A stretch of 64,000 bases of DNA from Martinezella tropici (GCA_000799755.1 JUHI01000007.1:248001-312000); one strand, 5' to 3'. Shown: positions 25,724-34,958, counted from the stretch's first letter. Notes: generated from the sequence alone by a model not told the origin. Translations and numbers: made by a program.

Positions 25724-28063
25724 ATGGACAAATCCGCTTTCGAAGAACGCAAGGTTGTCATCAACGGCTCCATGCACGGCTCGCTGAAGCATGATTCAGC
25801 GCATAAGCATGTCACCGGAGCCGCCGACTATATCGACGATATTCCCGAACCCGCCGGCTTACTGCACGGCGCACTCGGCCTTTCCGACCGCGCCCATGCC
25901 GAGATCGCCGGTATCGATCTTTCGGCCGTTAAAGCCTATCCGGATGTCGTCTGGGTCTTCACCGGCGCCGATATCCCCGGCGTCAACGATACCAGCTCCA
26001 ATGGCATGCACGACGAGCCGCTGCTTGCCGAAGCCAAGGTCGAGTTCCACGGCCAGCCGATCTTCGCCGTCATCGCCGAAACCCGCGATGCCGCCCGTCG
26101 CGCCGCACGCCTTGCCAAGGTCGACTACCGCGACCTGCCGCATTGGAGCGACATCGACGGCGCGCTCGCCAATGGCTCGCCGCTTGTCTACGAGCCGATG
26201 ACGCTGAAGCGCGGCGAACCGGAAACCGAGATGGCGAACGCCAAGCACCGCATCAAGGCGCAGATGCGCATCGGCGGCCAGGAGCATTTCTATCTCGAAA
26301 GCCATATCGCCATGGCGATCCCAGGCGAGGACGATGAAGTCGCCGTCTGGTCCTCGACGCAGCATCCGAGCGAAATCCAGCACATCGTCGGCCATGTCCT
26401 CGGCATCCCCTCCAACGCCGTGACCGTCAACGTCCGCCGCATGGGCGGCGGCTTCGGCGGCAAGGAGACGCAGGGCAACCAATTCGCGGCTCTCGCCGCC
26501 GTCGCCGCCAAGAAGCTCGGCCGCGCCGTGAAATTCCGGCCCGACCGCGACGAAGACATGAGCGCCACCGGCAAGCGCCACGACTTCCTCGTGGATTACG
26601 AAGTTGGCTTTGACGACGAAGGCCGCATCCATGCCGTCGATGCGACCTATGCCGCCCGCTGCGGCTTTTCTTCCGATCTTTCCGGGCCGGTCACCGATCG
26701 CGCGCTGTTCCATGCTGATTCCAGCTATTTCTACCCGCATGTGCATCTGGTCTCGAAACCGCTGAAGACCCACACCGTCTCCAACACCGCCTTCCGCGGT
26801 TTCGGCGGCCCGCAAGGCATGGTCGGCGGCGAGCGCATGATCGAGGAGATCGCCTATGCGCTCGGCAAGGACCCGCTCGAAATCCGCCGCGCTAATTTCT
26901 ACGGCCAGCCGGGCTCCGGGCGAACGTTGACGCCCTATCATCAGGAGGTCACGGACAACATCATCAACCGCGTCGTCGACGAGTTGGAACAGAGCTCCGA
27001 CTATCAGGCGCGGCGCAACGCCATCATCGAATTCAACCGCTCCAGCCGCTTCATCCGCAAGGGGATTGCACTGACGCCGGTGAAATTCGGCATCTCCTTC
27101 ACCATGACCGCCTTCAACCAGGCCGGCGCGCTGGTGCATATCTATCAGGATGGCTCCATCCATTTGAACCATGGCGGCACCGAAATGGGCCAGGGCCTCT
27201 ATACCAAGGTGGCTCAGGTTCTGGCCGACAGCTTCCAGGTCGATATCGATAGGGTAAAGATCACCGCAACAACGACGGGCAAGGTGCCGAACACCTCGGC
27301 AACGGCCGCATCCTCCGGCTCGGACCTGAACGGCATGGCAGCCTTCGATGCTGCCCGCCAAATCAAGGAGCGGCTGATCGCCTTCGCGGCGGAAAAATGG
27401 GGCGTCGGCGCCGAGGAAGTGCAATTCCTGCCGAACCGCGTGCGCGTCGGAGAAGAGGAAATCCCCTTCCCGGATTTCGTCAAGCAAGCCTATTTTGCCC
27501 GCGTCCAGCTCTCGGCTGCCGGCTTCTACAAGACGCCGAAGATTCACTGGGATCGCAAGGCCGGCCGCGGTACCCCCTTCTATTACTTCTCCTATGGCGC
27601 GGCCTGCTCGGAAGTGTCGATCGATATGCTGACCGGCGAATACCTAATCGACCGCGCCGATATCCTCCACGATGTCGGCCGCTCCCTCAATCCGGCGATC
27701 GATATCGGCCAGGTCGAAGGCGCCTTCGTGCAGGGCATGGGCTGGTTGACCACCGAAGAGCTCTGGTGGGATGCCAAGGGCCGGCTGCGCACGCACGCAC
27801 CCTCCACCTACAAGATCCCCCTCGCCTCCGACCGTCCGAAGATCTTCAACGTGCGATTGGCGGAATGGTCGGAGAATACGGAAGCCACCATCGGCCGCTC
27901 GAAGGCCGTCGGCGAGCCGCCTTTCATGCTGCCGATTTCGGTGCTGGAAGCGCTATCGATGGCAGTCGCCAGCGTCGCGGACTACCGCATCTGCCCGCGC
28001 CTCGATGCACCGGCAACGCCGGAACGGGTGTTAATGGCAGTCGAGCGTTTGAAGGCGATGTAA
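25724..28063 (+). CDS. xdhB: Xanthine dehydrogenase molybdopterin-binding large subunit
   Basis: A 779-residue catalytic subunit. Molybdopterin motifs are visible: RRMGGGFGGKETQ (about residue 240), AFRGFGGPQGM, and HGGTEMGQGLYTKVAQ. The active-site glutamate region is in the C-terminal part (VGEPPFMLPISVLEAL). It directly follows xdhA. The usual third gene xdhC, which inserts the sulphurated cofactor, is not downstream; a hairpin terminator and an oppositely oriented small gene follow instead. Confidence 0.95.
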   Translation: MDKSAFEERKVVINGSMHGSLKHDSAHKHVTGAADYIDDIPEPAGLLHGALGLSDRAHAEIAGIDLSAVKAYPDVVWVFTGADIPGVNDTSSNGMHDEPLLAEAKVEFHGQPIFAVIAETRDAARRAARLAKVDYRDLPHWSDIDGALANGSPLVYEPMTLKRGEPETEMANAKHRIKAQMRIGGQEHFYLESHIAMAIPGEDDEVAVWSSTQHPSEIQHIVGHVLGIPSNAVTVNVRRMGGGFGGKETQGNQFAALAAVAAKKLGRAVKFRPDRDEDMSATGKRHDFLVDYEVGFDDEGRIHAVDATYAARCGFSSDLSGPVTDRALFHADSSYFYPHVHLVSKPLKTHTVSNTAFRGFGGPQGMVGGERMIEEIAYALGKDPLEIRRANFYGQPGSGRTLTPYHQEVTDNIINRVVDELEQSSDYQARRNAIIEFNRSSRFIRKGIALTPVKFGISFTMTAFNQAGALVHIYQDGSIHLNHGGTEMGQGLYTKVAQVLADSFQVDIDRVKITATTTGKVPNTSATAASSGSDLNGMAAFDAARQIKERLIAFAAEKWGVGAEEVQFLPNRVRVGEEEIPFPDFVKQAYFARVQLSAAGFYKTPKIHWDRKAGRGTPFYYFSYGAACSEVSIDMLTGEYLIDRADILHDVGRSLNPAIDIGQVEGAFVQGMGWLTTEELWWDAKGRLRTHAPSTYKIPLASDRPKIFNVRLAEWSENTEATIGRSKAVGEPPFMLPISVLEALSMAVASVADYRICPRLDAPATPERVLMAVERLKAM

Positions 28064-28082
28064 TTGTCCTTCCGGCCAAACA

Positions 28083-28109
28083 GGAGCGCTGCGTCAGACG
28101 CAGCGCTCC
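28083..28109. terminator. Strong palindromic hairpin after xdhB
   Basis: A 13-bp perfect inverted repeat (28083-28095 with 28097-28109) centred on one base lies 19 bases after the xdhB stop. The flanks are not T-rich on the plus strand, so it may terminate weakly or protect the 3' end. It also lies downstream of the convergent small gene at 28213. Confidence 0.65.
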
Positions 28110-28212
28110 CCAGCTCTCTCTACCTCGCTCGTAAAAGCCTCACATGCGAGCACTGCACGCCGTCCTCATCCAGATCGACGCTGAAGGACCAGTGTCCGGA
28201 GCTCAATTCCGC

Positions 28213-28416
28213 CTATAGCTGCTGCCTATCGTCATAATGCGGCTCGCGCCCATCCAGAAATCCAAGATCGCGCTTGAGCCTGTCCGGCATCTCATCGAGA
28301 TCCAGATGCGGTGACGGCTCCGCATGCTTGACGAAAATCTGCGCGAACGACTCCAGAAGACGTGCCAGAACCGTCGGCTTGACCGCATTCACTGGCTCGA
28401 CGACATAGCAATCCAT
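28213..28416 (-). CDS. Small DUF1127-like protein
   Basis: A 67-residue protein read from the ATG at 28416, which has GAGGTG 6 bases upstream. The segment LDEMPDRLKRDLGFLDGREP resembles the LxxLxDRxLRDIGL-type core of DUF1127 small arginine-rich proteins, which in Agrobacterium and Rhodobacter take part in RNA turnover and phosphate/carbon metabolism; the match is partial. After its TAG stop the same frame stays open for 30 more codons (to 28120) with protein-like sequence, so the stop could be a mutation. It is divergent from the LysR gene. Confidence 0.55.
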   Translation of the reverse strand: MDCYVVEPVNAVKPTVLARLLESFAQIFVKHAEPSPHLDLDEMPDRLKRDLGFLDGREPHYDDRQQL

Positions 28417-28518
28417 GACAACACCTCAATTCAATCAACGATATGATTTGCAGTTTGTCGCGAAAAATGCTGGAATTCCAATCGAACTATCGTCTGCATA
28501 CATAAAGAGAACTTATCC

Positions 28519-29415
28519 ATGAAGCTCTCAAAGCGCTTCCCTTTGAATGCGCTCCGCGTCTTCGAAGCCGCCGCCCGGCTCAACAGTTTTACGCGGGCGG
28601 GTGACGAACTCGGCATGACGCAGACGGCGGTCAGCTATCAGATCAAGCTGCTGGAAGAGACGGTCGGGGAGCCGCTGTTCCTGCGTCGGCCACGACAGGT
28701 CCTGTTGACGGAAGCGGGAGAGCAGCTGGCGCCGAAAGTGGCGGAAGCCTTCGCCATGCTGCAGGAAGCGATGGCCTCGATCAGCGGCGATGCAGAGACC
28801 ACGCTGCACATTCACTCGACCCCGACCTTCGCCTCGCAATGGCTGGCCCGTCATCTCGGTTCGTTTCAGCTCAAGCATCCCAAGATCGCGGTCCGGCTCG
28901 ATACATCAGGCTCGATCATCGATTTTGCCCGGGAGCCGTCCGATATCGCCCTTCGCGCCGGACGCGGCCAATGGCCCGGTCTGCGCGCGCATCTGTTGAT
29001 GAAGGTCTATTTCACACCGATGTTGAGCCCGGCTCTAGCGGAAACGATCGGCGGCATACACGAGCCGACCGATCTCCTGAAGCTCCGCATTATCGATGCC
29101 GGCGACCCCTGGTGGGTTCAGTGGTTCAAGGACGCCGGCATTGACGATCCCGGCCTCCAGGGGAGGCCGCGCAGCCGGCTGGGAGCGCAGTCTTTCGAGG
29201 CCAGCGCCGCGATTGCCGGCCAAGGCGTTGCCGTCCTGACGCCGGAATTCTACGCCGACGATCTGGCATCAGGCCGACTGATCCAGCCCTTCGATATCCT
29301 TTCGTCCGATGGCACCGACTATTGGGTCGCCTATCCGGAAAACAGGCGCCAGACGCCACGCATTCGCGCGTTCAGGGACTGGATACTGGGCGAATTCGGC
29401 ATGCCGCTCGAATAG
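28519..29415 (+). CDS. LysR family transcriptional regulator (GcvA-like)
   Basis: A 298-residue regulator. The helix-turn-helix at residues 8-66 reads FPLNALRVFEAAARLNSFTRAGDELGMTQTAVSYQIKLLEE in the manner of GcvA-type LysR proteins, with LFLRRPRQVLLTEAGEQL after it. The C-terminal 200 residues form the effector domain. Its position between xdhAB and puuD makes it a candidate controller of purine use, but no target site was identified and GcvA-like proteins also sit next to amino-acid and beta-lactamase genes. Confidence 0.9.
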   Translation: MKLSKRFPLNALRVFEAAARLNSFTRAGDELGMTQTAVSYQIKLLEETVGEPLFLRRPRQVLLTEAGEQLAPKVAEAFAMLQEAMASISGDAETTLHIHSTPTFASQWLARHLGSFQLKHPKIAVRLDTSGSIIDFAREPSDIALRAGRGQWPGLRAHLLMKVYFTPMLSPALAETIGGIHEPTDLLKLRIIDAGDPWWVQWFKDAGIDDPGLQGRPRSRLGAQSFEASAAIAGQGVAVLTPEFYADDLASGRLIQPFDILSSDGTDYWVAYPENRRQTPRIRAFRDWILGEFGMPLE

Positions 29416-29481
29416 CGGCGTTTATCCGCAGCCGCGTGAAGACAAAGGAATAGACTGGCTTAGGCTCGATTGTTCCGATGC

Positions 29482-29817
29482 TCAATCGGACATGTCGGGC
29501 GCATAGAAACAGCGCGGCGTATTCTCATCCGGAAACAGACAAAGGTGATAGGCCCCATCCGGGGAGTGCATCGCCTTGCTCTGCGGCAGGGTAAAGATAT
29601 GCGCGTGCGTTATGTAGCGATGGTCGCCGGGATTGAGCGTCACCCGATAACCGCCGGGCACGATCGTCACCGTGCGCGACGGGATCATCTCGCAATCGCC
29701 GGTCGTGCTGTCGCCATTGCAACAATAGGGATCATAGGACCATCCGGAGGGCGCATCATGCGCCAGGGCGGCGGCTGCGGACAGGAGGAAGAACACGAAC
29801 GTCAGAATACCACGCAT
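29482..29817 (-). CDS. Small secreted cysteine-containing protein
   Basis: An 111-residue protein with a clear signal peptide (MRGILTFVFFLLSAAAALAHD). The mature part holds several cysteines (DPYCCNGDS, GDCEMIP, LCLFPDE, RCFYAPD), suggesting two or three disulphides. The repeated pattern WSYDPYCCNGD...HRYITHAHI is found in many small alphaproteobacterial periplasmic proteins of unknown role. The ATG at 29817 gives the signal peptide at the very start. It lies between the LysR gene and puuD, in the opposite direction. Confidence 0.75.
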   Translation of the reverse strand: MRGILTFVFFLLSAAAALAHDAPSGWSYDPYCCNGDSTTGDCEMIPSRTVTIVPGGYRVTLNPGDHRYITHAHIFTLPQSKAMHSPDGAYHLCLFPDENTPRCFYAPDMSD

Positions 29818-30029
29818 GGGCAATTCTCCGTCGAAGGATAGACGGCCGCCGCGGACACGGCCCGCTCCAAGCAGCCGAGGGCGCTTTAATAAAACCGCCA
29901 TGATCTGATCTAATGCGGCTTGAGCGCCAGACAAGACCGTGGCTTTTTGCTCGCATGGCAAACTCTCCCCTTCCCTCCGCCTTCAACATTTTGCAAGGTG
30001 CTGAGTGGGACGAAGAAGAGGGAAACTGA

Positions 30030-31268
30030 ATGTATGAATACGCCATAGCGTGGGAATGGCTGGCCTTTGCCGTGCGCTGGTTCCACGTCATCACCGCCAT
30101 TGCCTGGATCGGTTCGTCCTTCTACTTCATCGCGCTCGACCTCGGGCTGGTGAAGCGCCCGCATCTCCCGCCCGGCGCCTATGGCGAGGAGTGGCAGGTC
30201 CACGGCGGCGGCTTCTATCACATCCAGAAATACCTCGTGGCGCCGGCGCAGATGCCCGAGCATCTGACCTGGTTCAAATACGAAAGCTACTTCACCTGGA
30301 TTTCCGGCTTCCTGATGCTGTGCATCGTCTATTACGGCGGCGCCGATCTTTTCCTCATCGACCGGCATGTACTCGACGTCAGCGTTCCCGTCGCGATCCT
30401 GATTTCGCTGGCCTCGCTCGCCGGGGGCTGGATCGTCTACGACCTGCTCTGCAAGTCCCCGCTCGGCAACAACACCTGGGGGCTGATGATCGTGCTTTAC
30501 GCCGTCCTGGTCTTCATGGCCTGGGGCTACACACATCTTTTTACCGGCCGCGCCGCCTTCTTGCATCTCGGCGCCTTCACCGCGACGATCATGTCGGCCA
30601 ATGTCTTCATGATCATCATTCCCAACCAGAAAATCGTTGTCGCAGACCTCATTGCCGGCCGCACGCCCGACCCTAAATACGGCCGCATCGCCAAGCAACG
30701 CTCGCTGCACAACAACTACCTGACGCTGCCTGTCATCTTCTTCATGCTGTCGAACCACTATCCGCTGGCTTTCGGCACCGCATATAATTGGGTGATTGCG
30801 GCGCTGGTCTTCCTCATGGGGGTCACCATCCGTCACTGGTTCAACACGACGCATGCCCGCAAGGGTCATCCAACCTGGACCTGGATCGTCACCGTCGTCC
30901 TCTTCATCATCATCATATGGCTTTCGACCGTTCCGAAGGTGCTGACCGGCGAGAAGGAAGCCAATGCGGTGGCGCCCGCCTTCCAGCAATTCGCCTCGGA
31001 TGTGCATTTCTCCTCCGTCAGAGAGATAGTGACGACACGCTGCACGATGTGCCATTCGGCCGAGCCCGTCTATGTGGGGATTGTCCGGCCGCCAAAGGGC
31101 GTCGTGCTGGAAAACGACGCGGAAATCGCTATGCATGCCCGTGAGATCTATATCCAGGCCGGCCGCAGCCATGCCATGCCACCCGGCAACGTCACCGACG
31201 TCACGCCTGAGGAGCGCAAATTGCTGGTCGCCTGGTTCGAAAGCTCGATCGGAGAAAAGAGCCAATGA
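30030..31268 (+). CDS. puuD: Membrane urate oxidase (PuuD type) with C-terminal cytochrome c domain
   Basis: A 412-residue protein. The N-terminal approximately 300 residues contain about eight membrane helices beginning WLAFAVRWFHVITAIAWIGS and belong to the DUF989 urate hydroxylase family. The C-terminal domain is a class I cytochrome c with CTMCH at residues 338-342 and a likely Met ligand in SHAMPPGN (about 383). PuuD proteins oxidise urate to 5-hydroxyisourate and pass electrons to the respiratory chain instead of making hydrogen peroxide. The stop overlaps the guaD start as ATGA. Confidence 0.93.
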   Translation: MYEYAIAWEWLAFAVRWFHVITAIAWIGSSFYFIALDLGLVKRPHLPPGAYGEEWQVHGGGFYHIQKYLVAPAQMPEHLTWFKYESYFTWISGFLMLCIVYYGGADLFLIDRHVLDVSVPVAILISLASLAGGWIVYDLLCKSPLGNNTWGLMIVLYAVLVFMAWGYTHLFTGRAAFLHLGAFTATIMSANVFMIIIPNQKIVVADLIAGRTPDPKYGRIAKQRSLHNNYLTLPVIFFMLSNHYPLAFGTAYNWVIAALVFLMGVTIRHWFNTTHARKGHPTWTWIVTVVLFIIIIWLSTVPKVLTGEKEANAVAPAFQQFASDVHFSSVREIVTTRCTMCHSAEPVYVGIVRPPKGVVLENDAEIAMHAREIYIQAGRSHAMPPGNVTDVTPEERKLLVAWFESSIGEKSQ

Positions 31269-32572
31269 CGACCCTTCTGCGCGGCCGACTGCTGTCCTTC
31301 AAGCGCCTGCCGCAAAGCCTCGACGATACCGACAGCTATGCCTATGAAAGCGATGGCGGCTTGCTGATCGAGAACGGCATGATCGCCGCAACCGGCCCCT
31401 ATGCCGATATCAAGGCGCGCGCACCGGAAGGTGTCACCGAGATCGACCATCGCCCGCATCTGATACTGCCCGGTTTCATCGACATGCACCTGCATTTCCC
31501 GCAAATGCAGGTGATCGCCTCCTATGCCGCCAACCTGTTGGAATGGCTGAACACCTATACTTTCCCCGAGGAGTGCCGCTTTGTCGAAAGCGCCCATGCC
31601 GAGCGCATCGCCAGACATTTCTATGACGAGATGATCCGCCACGGCACGACGACCGCCGTCGCCTATTGCTCTGTGCACAAGACCTCCGCCGACGCCTATT
31701 TCGCCGAAGCCATGCGACGCAACATGCGCATGGTCGGCGGCAAGGTGATGATGGATCGCCATGCGCCGCAGGGCCTGCTCGACACGCCGGAGATGGGCTA
31801 TGACGAAACCCGCCAGGTGATAAGGGATTGGCACGGCAAGGGCCGCAACCACGTCGCCATCACCCCGCGCTTCGCCATCACCTCGACACCGGCGCAGATG
31901 GAAGCGACGGCCGCGCTTGCCCGCGAATTCCCGGACCTGCACATCCAGACGCATCTTTCCGAAAACGACGACGAGATCACCTTTACCTGCGAGCTCTATC
32001 CGGAAGCGATCGACTACACCGATATCTATGCGCGCTACGGGCTGCTTGGCCCCAAGAGCCTGTTCGGCCATGCGATCCACCTCTCCGAGCGCGAGGCCGA
32101 TGCCATGAGCGAGGCCGGCGCCGTTGCCGTGCATTGCCCGACCTCGAACCTCTTCCTCGGCTCTGGCCTCTTCCCGCTGAAGGCGCTGGCACGCCGCGAA
32201 AAGCCTGTCCGCATCGGTGTCGCCACCGATATCGGCGGCGGCTCCAGCTATTCCATGCTGCGCACCATGGATGAGGCCTACAAGATACAGCAGCTGCTGG
32301 GCGAGCGGTTAAACCCACTGGAAAGCTATTACTACATGACGCGCGGCAACGCCGAATCCCTTTCCCTCGTCGACAAGATCGGCACCCTCGACACCGGCAC
32401 CGAAGCCGACCTCATCGTCCTCAATGCCGCCGCGACACCGGCCATGGCGCTGAAGATGGAGGTGACGAAGAGCCTCACCGAAGAGCTGTTTTTGCTGCAG
32501 ACTATGGGCGACGACCGCGCCGTCGTTGAAACCTATGTCGCGGGAAAGCCAATGAAATCGACCCTGCAATAA
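31265..32572 (+). CDS. guaD: Guanine deaminase
   Basis: A 435-residue amidohydrolase. LPGFIDMHLHFPQMQ carries the first HxH metal motif (normally PGFVDTHxHxPQ in guanine deaminases), followed by TYTFPEECRF, the zinc/substrate motif HLSENDDEI, and the metal aspartate in VATDIGGGSSYSM. It converts guanine to xanthine, feeding xdhAB. Translationally coupled to puuD by an ATGA overlap. Confidence 0.93.
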   Translation: MTTLLRGRLLSFKRLPQSLDDTDSYAYESDGGLLIENGMIAATGPYADIKARAPEGVTEIDHRPHLILPGFIDMHLHFPQMQVIASYAANLLEWLNTYTFPEECRFVESAHAERIARHFYDEMIRHGTTTAVAYCSVHKTSADAYFAEAMRRNMRMVGGKVMMDRHAPQGLLDTPEMGYDETRQVIRDWHGKGRNHVAITPRFAITSTPAQMEATAALAREFPDLHIQTHLSENDDEITFTCELYPEAIDYTDIYARYGLLGPKSLFGHAIHLSEREADAMSEAGAVAVHCPTSNLFLGSGLFPLKALARREKPVRIGVATDIGGGSSYSMLRTMDEAYKIQQLLGERLNPLESYYYMTRGNAESLSLVDKIGTLDTGTEADLIVLNAAATPAMALKMEVTKSLTEELFLLQTMGDDRAVVETYVAGKPMKSTLQ

Positions 32573-32619
32573 GGCAATCCGAACCCGCCGCCATGTAACC
32601 ATCCAGAAGGCAGACAGCC

Positions 32620-33759
32620 ATGACCGCGCCGCTTACCATCGCCGAATTGAAGACGCTTGCGCAGCGGCGCGTACCGAAAATGTTCTTCCAATATGCGGAT
32701 TCCGGCTCATGGACGGAATCGACCTATCAGGCGAACGAGGCTGACTTCGCCAAGATCAAGCTGCGCCAGCGCGTGCTGGTCGACATGTCCGACCGATCGC
32801 TGGCAACCACCATGGTTGGTCAGAAGGCTTCCATGCCCGTGGCGCTGGCGCCGACCGGCCTCACCGGCATGCAGCACGCCGATGGCGAGATGCTGGCGGC
32901 GCGCGCGGCCGAGGAATTCGGCATTCCCTTCACGCTCTCGACGATGAGCATCTGCTCGATCGAGGACATTGCCTCGGTGACAAAGCAGCCCTTCTGGTTC
33001 CAGCTCTATGTCATGAAGGACCGCGACTTCGTCCTCAATCTGATCCAGCGCGCCAAGGCGGCGAAATGCTCGGCACTGGTGCTGACGGCCGACCTGCAGA
33101 TCCTCGGCCAGCGTCATAACGATATCCGCAACGGGCTGTCCGCGCCGCCGAAAATGACGGTGAAGAATCTCTGGCAGATGGCGATACGACCGACCTGGTG
33201 CATGGAGATGCTGAAAACCAAGCGTCATTCCTTCGGCAATATCATCGGTCATGCCAAGGATATTTCCGACATGACGACGCTGTCGCATTGGACGCATTCG
33301 CAGTTCGACCCCAAACTCTCGTGGAGCGATGTCGCCTGGATCAAGGAGCAATGGAGCGGCCCGCTGATCATCAAGGGCATCCTCGACGTCGAGGATGCGA
33401 AGGCGGCTGTCGATACCGGCGCCGATGCCATCGTCGTCTCCAATCACGGCGGACGGCAGCTCGACGGCGCCCATTCCTCCATCAGCATGCTGCCCCAGAT
33501 CGTCGATGCGGTCGGAGACAGGATCGAAGTGCATATGGATGGCGGCATCCGTTCAGGACAGGATGTGCTGAAGGCCGTAGCGCTCGGCGCCAAGGGCACT
33601 TTCATCGGCCGCCCCTTCCTCTATGGCCTGGGAGCCATGGGCAAGGAAGGCGTGACGCTCGCGCTCGACATCATCCGCAAGGAGCTGGATGTTTCCATGG
33701 CGCTCTGCGGCAAGCGGGATATCAAGGCCGTGGATCGGTCGATCCTGGCAGATTTCTAG
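32620..33759 (+). CDS. lldD: FMN-dependent alpha-hydroxy-acid dehydrogenase (L-lactate dehydrogenase type)
   Basis: A 379-residue TIM-barrel flavoenzyme. The FMN/active-site motif is SNHGGRQLDG with its catalytic histidine, followed by HMDGGIRSGQDVLKAVALGA and GRPFLYGLG. The N-terminal KMFFQYADSGSWTE is typical. By resemblance it is LldD (L-lactate to pyruvate), but glycolate and other hydroxy-acid oxidases share these motifs. It follows guaD by 47 bases in a purine cluster, so a hydroxy acid such as glycolate from ureide breakdown is an alternative substrate. The TAG stop lies in the edge of a RIME-like repeat. Confidence 0.82.
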   Translation: MTAPLTIAELKTLAQRRVPKMFFQYADSGSWTESTYQANEADFAKIKLRQRVLVDMSDRSLATTMVGQKASMPVALAPTGLTGMQHADGEMLAARAAEEFGIPFTLSTMSICSIEDIASVTKQPFWFQLYVMKDRDFVLNLIQRAKAAKCSALVLTADLQILGQRHNDIRNGLSAPPKMTVKNLWQMAIRPTWCMEMLKTKRHSFGNIIGHAKDISDMTTLSHWTHSQFDPKLSWSDVAWIKEQWSGPLIIKGILDVEDAKAAVDTGADAIVVSNHGGRQLDGAHSSISMLPQIVDAVGDRIEVHMDGGIRSGQDVLKAVALGAKGTFIGRPFLYGLGAMGKEGVTLALDIIRKELDVSMALCGKRDIKAVDRSILADF

Positions 33760-33860
33760 CGCGGTTCAGCTTTTCACGGAATCTCCGAACCGCTCTATCT
33801 CTTTGTGATCCAGCAATTCCGGAGGAAAAACCGCTACGCACTTTTCCTGGAATTGCTCTA
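33757..33860 (-). repeat. RIME-like mosaic intergenic repeat, copy B (inverted relative to A)
   Basis: The same two modules as copy A in reverse order and orientation: a GCGGTTCAG...GAACCGC hairpin, then a GCAATTCC...GGAATTGC hairpin with inner GGAAAA/TTTTCC pairs. It spans the whole gap between the lldD and metallophosphoesterase genes, and CTAG at each end supplies the TAG stop of both convergent genes. Confidence 0.75.
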
Positions 33861-34598
33861 GCGCAGCCAGCCCGTCGCCAGGCCGCTCGCCCACTCCTCG
33901 CGGCCTTTCTGCGCCGCAAGCTCCGCCATCGCCATGTGATCGTAGGCGACTTGCCGGAAGGCCGGCAGCCAATGATCCCCGACTTTCTCCAGAATGGCGT
34001 AGGAGGCGAAGGGATGACCGGCTTCCACCTTGTGATAATGGGGCAGATCGTCATCATAGGCCGGGCAGCCGACGCTGCCGGGATTGACGATCAGGCGGCC
34101 GTCCGAAAGTCTTACGGCACGCGGAATATGGGTATGCCCGCACAGGATCAGCGGAAAATCGATGCCGGCCGCCAGTGCCTCGATCTCTTCCAGAGGCTTC
34201 AAATGGACATAACCATCTACAGAGACGGATTCGAGCCAATAGACGTTATCGTCAGTCGGCGTCGCGTGGCATAGATAGACTTCATCCAGGTAATTCGCGC
34301 TGAAGGGTAATCCGCGCAGCCATTCGAGATGACGGTCCGTCAGTTCGGAATGCGCGGCCCGATCGGAAACATGCATCGCCTCCGGCGCCCGCTCGATCAA
34401 ATAGCGGTCGTGATTGCCGCGCACCGTCAAGGCATCTAGCCCAAGCAAGACTTCCGCCGTCTTTCCCGCCGTCAGCGGCCCGCTGAAACAATCACCCAGA
34501 TTGACGATCGCGGTGACACCCTGCTTGCGGATATCCGCCAGCACCGCTTCGAGCGCAAGATGATTGCCGTGAACGTCAGCGATGGCGGCGAAACGCAA
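33858..34598 (-). CDS. Calcineurin-like metallophosphoesterase (YfcE/MJ0936-like)
   Basis: A 246-residue phosphoesterase with all metal motifs: IADVHGN (DxH), LGDCFSG (GD), VRGNHDRYL (GNHD), and LCGHTHIP (GHTH), plus a histidine in CHATPTDDN. It is similar to small YfcE-type phosphodiesterases. The start is TTG at 34598, 3 bases after the uraH stop and preceded by GGGAG, so it is likely co-translated with uraH. Its link with ureide catabolism is not known. Confidence 0.88.
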   Translation of the reverse strand: MRFAAIADVHGNHLALEAVLADIRKQGVTAIVNLGDCFSGPLTAGKTAEVLLGLDALTVRGNHDRYLIERAPEAMHVSDRAAHSELTDRHLEWLRGLPFSANYLDEVYLCHATPTDDNVYWLESVSVDGYVHLKPLEEIEALAAGIDFPLILCGHTHIPRAVRLSDGRLIVNPGSVGCPAYDDDLPHYHKVEAGHPFASYAILEKVGDHWLPAFRQVAYDHMAMAELAAQKGREEWASGLATGWLR

Positions 34599-34601
34599 GT
34601 C

Positions 34602-34958
34602 TCAGCTCCCGCGATAGGTGGAGTAGCCGTAGGGCGAAATCAGCAGCGGCACATGATAATGCGCCGTCGTATCGGCGATACCGAAACGGATCGGCACGAG
34701 ATCGAGGAAAGCCGGCTCGGGCAACTTGGCGCCGCTGGCACGCAGATAGTCTCCGGCGCGGAACAGCAGCTCATAGGTGCCGGCGACGAAGCTGTCGCCG
34801 ATCAGGATGGGACCGCCATCCACACGCCCGTCGGAATTGGTCGTGACCGTCTTCAAATGCGTGCGGGAATCGCCCTCGATCCTAAAGAGATCGATGACCA
34901 GGCCCTCGGCCGGCTTGCCGAGAGCGGTGTCAAGCACGTGGGTGGTCAGTCCGGTCAT
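34602..34958 (-). CDS. uraH: 5-Hydroxyisourate hydrolase (transthyretin-like)
   Basis: A 118-residue protein with the family signatures: TTHVLDTALGKPAEGL at the N-terminus, containing the catalytic His, an arginine-containing stretch NSDGRVDGG, and the C-terminal tetrapeptide YRGS that is invariant in HIU hydrolases. It converts the unstable product of PuuD to OHCU. The start overlaps the allA stop as ATGA. Confidence 0.95.
   Translation of the reverse strand: MTGLTTHVLDTALGKPAEGLVIDLFRIEGDSRTHLKTVTTNSDGRVDGGPILIGDSFVAGTYELLFRAGDYLRASGAKLPEPAFLDLVPIRFGIADTTAHYHVPLLISPYGYSTYRGS

Noticed and set aside
25859..27547. A 562-codon open frame on the minus strand opposite xdhB, and similar long frames opposite other genes (15307-17118 plus, 17456-19024 plus, 45478-47034 minus, 52561-54219 minus)
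   Set aside because: Each lies fully across well-recognised genes, has an Asp/Arg/His-heavy composition typical of antisense reading of GC-rich coding DNA, and shows no domain or ribosome site.
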